Assembly: GCA_038373885.1 (NCBI GenBank)
Contig: JAWZYV010014440.1
Span: forward strand, 467,001 to 531,000
Length of the DNA stretch: 64,000 nt
Direction of reading: 5' to 3'
Origin: Cheiracanthium punctorium
Lineage: Eukaryota; Arthropoda; Arachnida; Araneae; Cheiracanthiidae
The first letter of the stretch is position 1; the number at the start of each line of letters is the position of its first letter. Below the pieces are notes generated by a model. It searched no databases and was not told where the DNA came from. It saw only the letters and a list, made by a program, of their open reading frames with translations. Below are positions 12,816 to 23,754 of the stretch, one piece after another. Made by a program: the position numbers and the translations under genes.

Positions 12816-12823
12816 TATAAATA
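12816..12823 (+). promoter_or_regulatory. LTR TATA box
   Basis: TATAAATA at the expected place between the heat-shock-type array and the GC-richer transcribed part of the LTR. The sister LTR has TATATATA at the equivalent position (19182-19189). Confidence 0.7.
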
Positions 12824-13192
12824 CAAGCTGTCAGAGGCCCCAGTTCAAACAGTTCCGTAGTGTTTTGCTCCCGTAGTGTGTGAATCGATCGCTCTGAGTG
12901 AGTACGCTTGCTTTGCTCTGTGAATTGATAGTGCTGTAGAAGCAGTGTTTCCGCTTGCGAAGCTGATTTTAAAGTGCTGTGTGTAAATTCTTTATCACTG
13001 AGTCTTGAGGGATTGCTTGCGATATCTCTCGTGTATTTCCACTGAATTTTTGCCTGTGGAAGTGTTTTATTTTGTGCGAGAAATACAACATTTGTGAGAG
13101 TTTCAGATCTAAGCGGACTGTCAAAAGCACATTACTGTTTGATTGTGCTTGTGAATCTTGTACAGCTGATTGATCGACGAAATTCTAGAAGT

Positions 13193-13198
13193 AATAAA
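13193..13198 (+). terminator. LTR polyadenylation signal
   Basis: AATAAA within a block (TAATAAAGTTTG) that is conserved in the sister LTR at 19397-19402, ~375 bases after the TATA box and ~100 bases before the LTR end, as expected for the R/U5 boundary. Confidence 0.65.
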
Positions 13199-13298
13199 GT
13201 TTGTTTTCTATCCTGACAAGTGGACTCTTTACTAGAACTACACCAACTGAACTTTAGAATGACTAACCCATGAATAGCAGAGGTTTCAGTAACAGTAT

Positions 13299-14030
13299 TT
13301 TAAGGTGGTAGTAAGAAAAAGCATGAACTACAGAAGTATAAACAAATTAGAAAAAAATCAACCTTCTTCAAAGAATAACAATAAGAACATAAAAAGAAAA
13401 GTGATTTTGTATTATAAAAATAACAATAATAAATATGCTATTTTTATAATACAAAATCTGTGAAAAACATACACCGATGACAAGCTCATAAGCATGGATT
13501 TGCGAATTGTCTGAAAAACGACATGCTTCACGCCATAGAAAGATATATAGGATCACCTCAGAATTTTACCTAAAGAGAATACAGTTAAAATTATCCAAAT
13601 CGGTTCACCTATTTCCAAGAAATCTGTGAACACACAACATTCAAAATAAAATAAAATTAAAAAATAATTTAGTCGAATAAGGACTCTTCTTTTGTGAAGT
13701 TTGTCAATGGAAGATTTCAAACAAATTATTAAAAGTCACTTCCTTATAACAATCTACATGTATAGTATATCTCTGCGCATAGCTCACCGCTCCCCCCCCA
13801 TTTGACATTTCATTTGCCGACAAAAGAAGGAGCGTATAAATATTTTTTAAATTATGTATGTACAGCAATGATTTTTTACCCAATTTCAAAAATTCTTTTT
13901 TCTACTGGAAAAGAAATAGCCCAGGAATGGCCCTACATTAATTGGGTCGGATGGTATCATCATTTCGAAAAACGGAAAAGAAATGTGTTTTTAAACCAAT
14001 TTTTAAAGGGTTACCCATCGACTATTTGTA
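13299..14030. other. Spacer, no gene seen
   Basis: AT-rich; includes a short inverted repeat near 13405-13460 (GATTTTGTATTATAAAAAT mirrored by ATTTTTATAATACAAAATC), which is a small AT hairpin. Confidence 0.4.
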
Positions 14031-14039
14031 ATATGTTAA

Positions 14040-14415
14040 AAATTAATCACACTGTTTGTAATATGTCAAAAGTTGCCAAGTCTGACTACTTTTGTGGCTT
14101 ATCGTCTACTTTGGCTTTAAAAAAGTTACCAAAACAGAACACTATTCGGCGATATTTTCTATATTTGGAGAGAAATTGACAAACCTTGCTAACACTGAGA
14201 ATTATGGTACAGCTTGGATATTTTCCCTACTGCGATATATATTACTATTTCGCCGCGCTAAATACGCTAGTCTGCTCAGGATTATGCATAAGAATGTATG
14301 GAGAACTGTATTAATGGAAATCTTATTGGGAAATGTCCCATGTGCATTAACAAATCAAAAGAATAAAAAGTCACCATTGATGGCAAATGTCCAAGCGGTT
14401 TCAGAATAATTTTTC
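14040..14415 (+). repeat. Dispersed repeat, copy A
   Basis: The segment 14200-14415 resembles 23790-24045. Both contain TTGGATATTT, then a GCGCTAAATACGC / GTGCTAAGTACGC block, CTGC-ATTATG-, and an AAAGTCaCC / AAAGTCgCC block followed by GGCAA. The repeat is rich in gcc(a)a / ttggc motifs. The 125- and 105-codon frames running through it (13802-14179, 14092-14409) show no conserved protein motif and overlap in different frames, so they are not called genes. The element class is unknown. Confidence 0.5.
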
Positions 14416-15278
14416 GTTATGGTGATGTAATTTAATGTCGATTTTCTTTATTCCTTTATTTTTTTTTTTAAATTTCGTGGCATATTCACCGTATAACTCG
14501 CACCCGTAATTTTTGAAGGAACATCTCTCAGAAATGAATCACAGGTCATGTTGCTCTGTACACTTAGTAGATGGTTAAGAATTTTTCTAACACATTCGGA
14601 TAGTGATTTTTTTTGTGCATTGGAAAAGGAGGGGGGTGCTTTGCCGAAAGAACGACTCAAGGCTGATTTCTGGCAACACATGGATGTTGGAAGAAAAGAA
14701 AATATTTAAGGGAGGACAAATGAAATGGATTCTTTACACGGGAGTAGAGGTAAGGACGAAATAAATGCAGAAATAATACATAAGTCATGAACGTGGCGCT
14801 ACTTTTTCAAAAAATTCAATTTTCTCTAGCTCATTGTTATTATTTTTTGTTTGTTCAACGTGTTAAAATTCTTCCTTCATTAAACATATTCAAACATTAT
14901 TCCACAATGGCAGCGGAGTGCACAGGACATGAGTCATCGTTTTCAGCGAGCAGGTCTCATAGTAGAATTAGATGATCTCGCTCTATAACAAAAGTGATCA
15001 TTGTAGCACATTTCGGAATAATGGAAGGCGTGGTTTTATCCCAATGAAAAGTTTACTATTAAAAGGGGACAGTGTTTGCAAAGCTCCCCTCCTCTCCTTG
15101 TCCGTGTTTCCCCATGTTTACTGATGCATCAGATAATGGGGTACCCCACATGTGTCGGGTAGTCTATATTATAGTATACAGGACGTCGCATGCAAGAAGT
15201 TCATTGCTCCCGGTCTTTCCATAAATTACGGTAAATTTAGATACACTTCATCACGAGATCTTATACCTCCCCTCCTTA
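14416..15278. other. Spacer, no gene seen
   Basis: No recognisable feature. There are pyrimidine runs at 14458-14468 and short spurious frames only. Confidence 0.4.
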
Positions 15279-15286
15279 TCCTCATG

Positions 15287-15686
15287 CAGTGGCGCACACA
15301 AGGGGGGGGGTCCGGACCCCCCCATCGGCTTTGATTTTTTTTTCAGTTGATTATTATCCTATATCTATAGTAAATAAAACAATTCCAAAAAAAGGTAGCA
15401 ATAGTTTCAGTTCTAATAAATAAAAAAAGAATTTTTTTTCTCGTTTTCCTCAACTTTCAAAAACGAGCTGAAAGCGAACATAAAACACCACCTTGTCCTC
15501 AAAACTGAACAACTATTACTTCACTTCTTATTGTACTGTGTAGGGTATTCTTAGGGAACTGGATGGGACGAGTTTTGATGAATTCCATCTAATGAAAACG
15601 AGCTCTTTCATCACTGATTTTTGACAATCTGGAACATCCCTAAAAGTTGGACCCCCCCCTAGCCAAAAATCCTGTGTGCGCGCCTG
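15287..15686. mobile_element. hAT MITE, CAGTGGCG family, with perfect 8-bp target duplication
   Basis: The left end CAGTGGCGCACACAAGGG and right end CTGTGTGCGCGCCTG are inverted repeats, followed inward by G-run/C-run blocks (GGGGGGGTCCGGACCCCC at left, GACCCCCCCCTAGCC at right). The 8-base sequence TCCTCATG occurs immediately outside both ends (15279-15286 and 15687-15694). An exact 8-base duplication with CAGTG-type ends is diagnostic of hAT insertion. The 400-base interior has no coding capacity. Relatives lie at 41873, 53577 and 56395, and as a fragment at 22800-22985. Confidence 0.88.
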
Positions 15687-15694
15687 TCCTCATG

Positions 15695-18600
15695 ATGTAG
15701 CAACCTTAACTATTCTTTTCTTTTTATAAAAGCCTTACTCAATTTCAACTCACAAAATGTATTTATAATGCAAATCTTTCTTCTTGGAATTACTATGCGG
15801 TGACGAACATTGTAGCTTTGGCAATGTTAAAGAATATAGCAGTAGTCGACGTCCTCTCCTTGTTAATTTGCTTTGCTCATTAAAAAGTCCCGCTCCTACT
15901 GGAATTATTTTCGAGTTTTGGATTTAGATCTTTTGCGGTATTTTGCATAGAATCTGCTATAACAGCGGAAATGTTACATCTACACAAGCTGCAACAAGTG
16001 GCGCGAAAATTCATTATAACACGATTGTGACATAACAGCGTCGATGACTCATTACCTAGCTATCTGTCACATTTGGTACCTTCCTCTTCGAGCCTTATGT
16101 AATTTATGGAATTCCCCAAAGAAACAGAATTGTTAGTTTATTTGCTATTCCAATCACTCATGGGATGGTCACAAAATGTTCAAAATATTTTTAGCTAGTT
16201 TAAGTGCTGTTTAATGTTTATATCGATGTTTTATTAGCAAATGGTAATGTAAATTTGTAGCGCTGTATTAATATATGTGAATTTGCAACCCTGAGCACAG
16301 AACGGAAATCTTAGTCATTGCACCTTTGGAACGACCAGAGTTAAGAAGTTTAGATTATAAAATGGCACGCTCACGAATATTTAACTTTAAAGTGGAAAGT
16401 AGGGGACAATAGTAGACAGTTGGTCTAACCAAATAAAGAGTATACAGTACAAATACGTCTTTAAAAATTTAAATGAATTTCATTATTTTTCTTCATTTTT
16501 GCTTCTTATGCGAACTTAACACAACAACAACAACAAAAAAAAAAACATACGCTGATATTGATGCAATTATTTGAAATTAACGATTCAAAAACCTGCTGTG
16601 AATGAACATTACGTTAATGAAATATCGGATCTCCTGGAAAGATAAACAGATTAATGGCGTATCTCATTTTTACAGGGAGTCGATCGGTTAGGGCTTCCAC
16701 CGAAGTTTTTCATCTATCAAAAGACCAAAATATTTTCATTAGATCGTGCATGTGGTAACGAGGCAAGAGTTATAAAGAGATTACTTCACTTTTCAAGAAA
16801 AATTTAATTTATTCATGGCTTGTGGTTTCGGATTCGGAGCTTCCTGAAGTAATGGAAATTGAGTAATAAAGTAAAACTATTCAAGTCATTTTCCCCCGTG
16901 ATTTTCATAATATTACCATTATTATTATTATTATTATTTTTCAGTAGCTGTTTTACCTAATTATCTTAGGATAAGCAAATGCACCCGAAATAAGATAATT
17001 ATACTTGGGATAAATTTGTTTTTTTGCCATGAAAGTGTTCATTTGTTCTATTCTTCTTAGACAGAAAGTTGAACTCAAGTTAAGAAATATCAGCATTTCA
17101 AGAAAGTAAAACTTTTTTTAACTGAGTGAGACGTGAAATGCACTTTATAAAGATCACGGTACATTCAGTTTTTATTGCTTCAATTAAAACTACCACTATA
17201 AAGAAACAATTGTATCCTTGTATTCACATACAAGTTCCTTCTAAGGTCTAAATTTACATACCTTTGAAAAACGGCACAAATGTGTATTGTTTACACTCCA
17301 TATGAATTTGAGACAGTAATGTATATAAGAGGTGACACAAGGTCAATGACACAACGGTGACGACTCCTTCCGTGTCCTGCGTTGTTTCCAAACATTAGTC
17401 TTTGGATAACGCTTAAAAATAATTTATGATAAAAGTATATTAATTAACAAAACATGCAGTTGTATTGCAGGAAAATCAGTGAAAGGAACTTTACATCTCC
17501 GTCACTTGTAAGGTTAAGGGGGTGTTCGTATACTCATCATTTCGTGCTACTAGTTTTGGAGCAAAACCTGGTTAAAACTGGAACAGGCGTGATTAGTGGT
17601 CTTGGTTTCTTTCTGGTCGAGATTAAGAATGACTTCGGTTTGTTCAGTTTTGTTGCTTAGGTGATGCGTTTGTTTAACTCAAAACGTCCTATCAGAACGA
17701 AAGGCACTGTAAACAAACATTCGAAAGCTAAATCAACTGGCTCCTGCCTCAGTTGATTTAGTTTTTCAACTAAGTGCACTCTGATGATTTTAAGAACAAA
17801 AGTCAACCGGTTGAATTGAGCATTTAAGAACACCTAGAATTAAAACTAGTTGCACGAGTGGCACTGATTGAGCGTTTAAATTGCTTGCGACGTAGAAAGT
17901 TTGCACTAGTACTTTTATAAGCTATTTCCCACACATACAGTCGTTTTTTAACCAGACACTTTTGTTGTATAAAAATACGTATGCAAATAGCAGTTTAGCC
18001 GATTTGATTTATTACTTTAAATGCACATTGTTTACCATCCTTAAGCATTAATAGGAGGAAAAATCGTCAATGTTCGTATTTAATAAGGTGAAATCCGTTA
18101 CCCATGATTTACGAAGGGACATATAGAAAAAGTGTCAAAAGAAAAAGCAAGGAGTCAGTTTTTTTTCTTTAAAAACTTATTAGGAAAAAAGTATTTGTTG
18201 ACAAACATCCTGTCTCAGAGTTTCTGATAAGTTGTGAAACAGAACAAAGATTATTTTGTCAATTTTAGGATATCACCGAAAAAATAGTGCTAAGAAAAAT
18301 GGCAAATTAAGATACAGCAGGTGTTTTAGAAAGTTGTTACACTTTTTTATTATTTTGACGTTTTGATGCCAAGATGTAAGCCGTATAAATAGTGAAAGTT
18401 TTAAAAATAAAGCACAAGAAAGAGTTTATAAAAAATGCTTGATCACTTTTTAATTTCTGAACAACTCATCCTCGCAACAACAGACAAAGAACATCGTATT
18501 AATATGTATTAAAAATTAACGAGTTACCTTTAATTAAATAATATCAATATTTTTCAATCCTTGTCCATTTCGGTTAACTACATTTTTTGGAAGATGAGTT

Positions 18601-18751
18601 ACCTTCAATTAAAAAAAAATCTGGAATATCATCAGAAATGCTTATAAAATGCATTTCAAGAGCGCAGTTTTGACTAAATTGTGTTTTATAGTGACAAAAA
18701 AAAAAAAAATGTTTTGTTTAATGGCAGTTAATTTGTATTGTTTATTTGTAT
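15695..18751. other. AT-rich spacer, no gene seen
   Basis: It contains a (TTA)n run at 16916-16937. No repeat end, RNA gene or motif-bearing frame could be defined; the 68-codon frame at 17454-17660 has no recognisable domain. Confidence 0.45.
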
Positions 18752-19500
18752 TGAATTTTCGGGGCAACCCGCTGCTCTGGGGCTTAAAATGGTTTAAAAT
18801 TCGTATTCTACGCTTCAAATAGATAAATTTTGCTTTTTGCATCAAAATCGGCCAATTAGAAGCGGAGATACGGAGGTTTCAGTTTCCCTATTCTTTTTCT
18901 ATGGGTTTCTAGAAATCTCGAGAAATATTGGTCGTAGGGCTTAGATCTCTTCACTTTTAGGGACTTATTTTTGGCGCCAAATTTGGACAAAAGTCGCCAA
19001 GCTTGGCGATATTTTGGTCATTTGGTGCGATTTTCCCAATGGGGCCTGAAAGTTGGTTTTTCCGCATTAAAAAACATAATAACCTAACATTTCTCTTCTA
19101 TGACGTAATCAGGGTTCCCGCTTTGTGTGGAATCTTCGAGAAATATACTTTTCTGGAAGCTGCTTGCAGCTTATGCCTCGGTATATATAGAAGCGCGCGT
19201 TGCCCTGATAGTTCAGCGTGAGTGAGCGCCCGTATTGTGAAAGCTCTCTGAGTACGCTTGCTTCGTGCTATAGAAGCTGTGTTTTAGCTTGCTTTTTGAA
19301 GCTGTCTTCAAAGTGCTGTGTGTAAATTCTTCATTGCTGTGTTAGATTGTGCTTGTGAATTGTGTACAGCTGATTGTTCTACGAAGTTCTAGGAGCAATA
19401 AAGTTTGTGTTCCATCCTGACAAGTGACTTTTTACTAGAACTTCTCACACCAACTGGACTTTAGAACGACGAACCCCAGGAGTAGCAGAGTAGTTCTGCT
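18752..19500 (+). mobile_element. Solo LTR, diverged sister of 12463-13294
   Basis: It aligns with the first LTR throughout in the same orientation: CCGCTG-CTGGGG near 18770, GGGACTTATTTTTGGCGCCA at 18960-18979, the promoter block, AATAAAGTTTG (19397), GACAAGTG, and CCAACTG-ACTTTAGAA near 19450. Heat-shock elements are kept in part: GAA-tc-TTC-ga-GAA at 19130-19142, and TTC-tg-GAA at 19151-19158 followed by units with one mismatch each. The TATA box is TATATATA at 19182. The terminal bases have drifted (TGTTACG at the start is lost), so the exact ends and any target duplication are unclear. It is longer than the sister near 18860-18960, where ~90 bases are extra. Confidence 0.75.
19130..19158 (+). 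promoter_or_regulatory. Heat-shock-element array in the sister LTR
   Basis: One perfect three-unit element, GAA-tc-TTC-ga-GAA, at 19130-19142, identical to the equivalent in the other LTR, plus TTC-tg-GAA at 19151-19158. It lies ~24-50 bases upstream of the TATA box at 19182. Confidence 0.6.
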
Positions 19501-19610
19501 CGTTTGTTATTTAAAAATATCTTATTTTTTCTCAAAAATTACGTTTCTTCAGTTTCCTATAGTTATTTTCATTTAATAAAATACGTTAGTATTCTATGAA
19601 TAAATTACAT

Positions 19611-19945
19611 TTAACCCTTTGACGCTCGGTGTTTGCTCATTGAAACCACCTTATTTCAGCACTATCACTGTTAGTCGCATAAAAAGCATGGTTAAATGGT
19701 CCCAACGGTCCCAACGCTGAAAAAGTGCAACCGTTGCCATCGATCCATTTAATTACCAACAACATGGCTGACACAACTGGCTACGCGGGCCAGCTGTGTC
19801 AAATAACTAGCTCTGTGGCGCCAGATGGGCTATTTCATCGACCGCCATTTTATTTGTAGTTAAATGGATCGATGGCGACGGCTGCACTTTTTGAGCGTTG
19901 GGCAGTCTATCCAGTTGGTCTTCCGTATTGAGGTGAAAATTCTTG
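19611..19945. mobile_element. Fold-back piggyBac-like element, copy 3
   Basis: It starts TTAA-CCCTTTGACGCTCG at 19611. Inverted arms meet near 19800: AAAAGTGCAACCGTTGCCAT at the left opposes ATGGCGACGGCTGCACTTTT at the right, with GATCCATTTAATTACCAACA opposing its mirror. The core is recognisably the same as at 7610 and 8500. The right terminus has decayed, so the end coordinate is approximate. No coding capacity. Confidence 0.6.
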
Positions 19946-20660
19946 CACTTCGGAGGATTAAATAGTTCCTGGAAAACGGTTTTTCAAACCAGCTGTTGCA
20001 AGTACGTATAGAAACAAAATTGTATGTTTTTAAATAAGTAATCTGTCACATAAGTTGGATAATCTTGAGAGTATTAAACAGGTACTAGTAGAGTCGAGAA
20101 TTTAAGTTACGTTGCTTAGAATTTTTAATATAGTACTAATTAAACTTTTGAGCATTTGAATGTCTCTTTAAAGAAGCATTTCAAAATGAGTTTCTACGTT
20201 TCGGGTTTGTGCAATGCAATTTTTAAGCGTCGAAAATTGCGTATGAAGAATCTGCACACACAAACGCATTATTTATTCATTTAATTATTTTTCCACCAAG
20301 CAAGTAAAATTTAAACCGATTTTGATGTTTTTAAAGCTATGAACAAAATAAGATATGACTATTTTCTGCTCCAAGATAAAATTAATGTAAAGATTTTTTA
20401 TTAATATAAAATAATTAAAAAACTGAATTATTTATTTGTTTGTTTTGCTATGAGTTGAACTTTCATGAGATTTTCTTACAAATGTTTGATAATCATTTGC
20501 TATTTTCAGTGATGTTTCAGTTAGCTGTTGTTTTGTATTTTCCAGTAACTTAAGTATCAAGGTGGATCAACTTTTAGTTATTTAGCTCAGGTTTATCTAT
20601 ATAATTTAAAAAAAAACATTATAATAACTCTTCACTTGTACAGGTATATAGATGATATTA

Positions 20661-21031
20661 CAAGGTGGCCATAAAAAAATTCCCCGATGTAGGACCTCTA
20701 TGGATATAAATACTATCACTGATTTGTTGCAATGCTCTTCTTTGCAAATGTTTTACGTAGCCAATTTTCGACATACGTGCATCGTTAGAACGCCTTTTAT
20801 GATTTCTCAATGCGCTGATCAACTTTTGTAGAGAAAAAGTGGGCGTTGCCATTGGAAATTTTTGAAATTTTTTTCACTGTAACTGTAAACGTGAGAGCTT
20901 TAAAGTTTTAAACAACCCCAATCTCGAGAGCATACCTCTGAATAACTATATCTGAAATCTCATCTCGATTGGTTGAGCAGAACGGTGGCCAAAGGTCCAC
21001 ATATCTGGGAAGCTTTCTTATGACCACCCTA
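20661..21031. mobile_element. Mariner-type MITE (371 bp) with TA target duplication
   Basis: The left end CAAGGTGGCCATAAAAAAAT and right end (reverse complement TAGGGTGGTCATAAGAAAG) form ~38-base imperfect inverted repeats, both continuing to a GGACC block. TA flanks both ends (20659-20660 and 21032-21033). TA duplications and inverted ends of this size fit the Tc1/mariner superfamily. There is no transposase; the 64-codon reverse frame at 20658-20852 is the element read through. Confidence 0.72.
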
Positions 21032-22429
21032 TATTACTATTGCCTCTGACAGGGTTTGGTTTTAGCCGTCAAAAACTGGTTTAAACTGTCAAAAACTGGT
21101 TTAGACTGTCAAAAATTGTCAAAAACTAATCTATTAAAGAAAGAGAACAAAATGCCAAACTAATTATCAGTATATTTTCATTTTGCATTAAACTAAATGC
21201 ATAATTAAAATTAATTATGTTAAAATTATAACAATTATGCTAACACACAAGTTGAGCTCATTAATAATAATTAGTTTAATACATTTATATGATACAACTT
21301 TAGAAATATAATATATATATACGTAACATTATATATACTAATTGTAGAATTGTAAGAATATGACTGCCCACAGAGTGTAATGTATTGGAATTTTTTTTCT
21401 TCTGTAAACAACTATAAATGGCAGATATATCATTTTCAATAGGGTACATGGTACTGTATATACAATTAGATAAATAATGGTCGGCAGTTTTTCAAATTAA
21501 GGTATGGATAAACATTTCTTAAAAGCAAACATTAAGTTTATTTTTGATTTAATCTAAAAATCTAAATTGAAAGGGTTTTAAGCAACAGCCAACAACATAG
21601 TAATTTCAGTCATTTAAATAAAATAAATATCAACACCATTAATTATCAGTATACTAAATCTTCACATTCAAAATAGAATTAGCAAAAAATTTCAGAACTT
21701 AAACGTAGAATGCACACATTCTTATAAAACACAAAATACTCTTATTTTCTTAAAAATAAATAAAATAACCCTGAAGGATGTAAGCAAAGTAGACATTTTT
21801 TGCTAATTGTAGTGCTTTATTTTTCTAAATATTGATTGATTAATTCATTACAGATACAAAGAACAAACTATTTTACAATGAAATAATACTTATTAGTTTC
21901 GTTCATTTTCCCCACAAAGTATAACTAATTTTTTATTGAAATTGATAATTGATAATTTTAATATTATAAGACCAGAGATATTGATTATCTTTTTACGATA
22001 GAATATTGTTCTGACCATAGAAAGAGTATTGTTCTTACTCTATTGGATACACAGTTTCTTTCCACTTTTTTTTCCCTTTTTCTAGGCAATATGTTTTATA
22101 AAAAGCATGTAAAAGACGACCGTATCTCTCTATTCTTAAAAAATGTAAAGGCTGCTGTGGCTGCTGGCGCTGTCAAAGCTTGTTGGTCTCCTGTTAAACC
22201 GTGGAGATTTAAGTTTCGACTAAGCAGTGGTTCCCAACCTTTTTTTAATCGCGACCCCTTTCAGATTTTACAAAAATGTTCGCGACCCCCTCCACCCTCT
22301 TCCATCCATCATGTTTGACCAATAAGACACAAAAAAAAAAATGAATAATGAAAAAATATATCTCTGGATTTAAAAATGAGTTTATTTTTATTCCGCAATG
22401 ATTATTATTAGGATGACTGAGGTTATATT

Positions 22430-22810
22430 TGGCTGACAAGTTATGCTATCCTTGGCTGAATATTGCTCAAAGCCAACCGCATCTTGGACAGCTAATTTAT
22501 TACTGGCTTTTGTCTTAATCTACAAAAGAGTTTTAAATTCAACTTCACGCATGTAAGTGGATGCAAACGGCACTAACATTTGAAGCGAAAGCTTAGAAAT
22601 TTTCGGATATGAGTGACGCATAGCACACCAAAATTGAATTAAATCTTTTTCTTGGTATGAATCACGTGCTGAGGAGTCATTTTGCAAATATAAAAATTCG
22701 TCCTGCGCTTCATCAGGAAGATCGGCGACATCTAAAGATGTGTGAAGTGGATTTTGCACTAGTGCCGCCTCTCGTTCATTGTGAGCTCTGGGCAGGCACG
22801 CATTGAAAAA
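22430..22810 (-). pseudogene. hAT (Charlie/ZBED-like) transposase C-terminal fragment, broken
   Basis: On the minus strand an open segment reads ...LPDEAQDEFLYLQNDS..., then QFWCAMRHSYPKISKLSLQM and LVPFASTYM, ending at a stop at 22520. This pattern (EFLxLQxD, FWxxxRxxYP, LPFxxTY) is the C-terminal dimerisation region of hAT transposases of the ZBED5/Charlie type. Past the stop, in a shifted frame, RLALSNIQPRIA continues the family's terminal block, so the gene is interrupted by a frameshift and stops. The N-terminal BED finger and the catalytic core are absent. The upstream end, near 22810, is cut by an unrelated G/C-run insertion that supplies the first ~27 codons of the visible frame. The product cannot act as a transposase. 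Confidence 0.7.
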
Positions 22811-22985
22811 AAACATTTTGAGGGAGGTCCGAAAAAATTCTTTTTTGGGGAGGGGGCGGGATGTCCAAACAGCAAAAAAGCAGAATTTCACACAAAAATA
22901 CTATATCATTACCATTTTAGTAACAAAAATCCAAATTTCGGAGGGGGTCCGGACCCCCCTGGACCTCCCCCCTAAATACGTCTTT
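22800..22985. mobile_element. Fragment of CAGTGGCG-family hAT MITE
   Basis: It contains GGGATGTCCAAAC, AAAATCCAAATTTCGG and GGGGTCCGGACCCCCC, matching the interior of the MITE at 41873-42034 (GGGGATGCCCAAAC, AAAATCCTAAATTTCGG) and the end of the one at 15287. It interrupts the transposase fragment of the nested hAT element. Its own termini are not recognisable. Confidence 0.5.
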
Positions 22986-23754
22986 GGCTCTGGGGTATAT
23001 CTTTGAATTTCAGATTTAAGAGCTTCAAGGTCGTTAATAATTTCTCACCTTAAATTAGCTGCAATTTCTATTTCCGATACTTCTGCCTTAGTGCTCACGT
23101 TTTCAAAATTGGTCAACACTCCTAGATACACTTTACGATGTCAGTTTTTGTAGATTTGATACAAGCGCCCTAATGAGAAAAAGGATTTTTACTTTATAAA
23201 GAGAAAAGGGAGAAAACGTGTCTCATGGCAGAGAAACGTGGAAATATTTTGCCGTTCATTTCCTACAAAATCGGTCTGCGGCGACCCCCGAGAAAAGGCA
23301 TGGCGACCCACTTGGGGGTCGCGATCTCCCGGTTGGGAATCACTGGACTAAGGTGACCACAGATTCGAAAAATTCCGAGGAACCTGATAAGCTGACTTAA
23401 ATTTCGAAAATCGAATTATTTTAGAAGATATTAATAAAAAACTGAAAAAATAAACTGAATGGTTGCCAGATTTGGCATAAAATCATTCATTCCGTTGCAA
23501 CAAAGCGTTTCCAAGTATGTAGTATCACGTGAAATTGTCAAACTTGAAGCAGAAATACACCCATTTTACGCCAAAATAAAAACTATATGAAATAAGTAAC
23601 TCAAAATGTGTTACACAAAGTTGACAATTTTCAAATAGTAAGTTCACTTAGACAACAGGAGTTTAGAATGAGTGATTATTCGTTTTTCCAAAACAGAATA
23701 ACTAATATCTTGAAAATGAAAAATAATTAAAATGCAGATTATTTTAAAGCCGGT

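Larger units (their letters stand above)
12463..13294 (+). mobile_element. Solo LTR of an LTR retrotransposon (832 bp), complete
   Basis: It starts TGTTAC and ends GTAACA, a perfect 6-base inverted terminus of the TG...CA kind. The 4-base sequence GTAT directly abuts both ends (12459-12462 and 13295-13298) as a target duplication, so this is a complete solo LTR left by recombination between two LTRs. Promoter parts are in order: heat-shock elements at 12763-12806, a TATA box (TATAAATA, 12816-12823), a GC-enriched transcribed region, and the polyadenylation signal AATAAA at 13193-13198. No gag, pol, primer site or polypurine tract follows. A 4-base duplication fits Ty3/gypsy best, but LTR sequence alone cannot settle the clade. 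A diverged sister lies at 18752-19500. Confidence 0.85.
22225..23345 (-). mobile_element. Nested Charlie-like hAT element
   Basis: The left end CAGTGGTTCCCAACCTTTTT and right end (reverse complement CAGTGATTCCCAACCGG) form the inverted ends, followed by GCGACCCC at the left and GGGGTCGCGA at the right. Such ends are typical of Charlie-type hAT elements. GACTAAG abuts both ends (22218-22224 and 23346-23352), seven of the usual eight bases. It sits inside the larger hAT element at 21050-24556, so it is younger. It carries a broken transposase on the minus strand and a G/C-run fragment of a CAGTGGCG-family MITE at ~22800-22985. Confidence 0.82.

Noticed and set aside
13802..14409. Overlapping 125- and 105-codon open frames as genes
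   Set aside because: They lie in a dispersed repeat, in different frames, with no protein motif; the related copy at 23.8 kb does not keep the frames.
12463..19500. The two LTRs as ends of one 7-kb retrotransposon
   Set aside because: The first LTR has its own GTAT duplication at both ends, the two LTRs are strongly diverged, and there is no gag-pol, primer site or polypurine tract between them.
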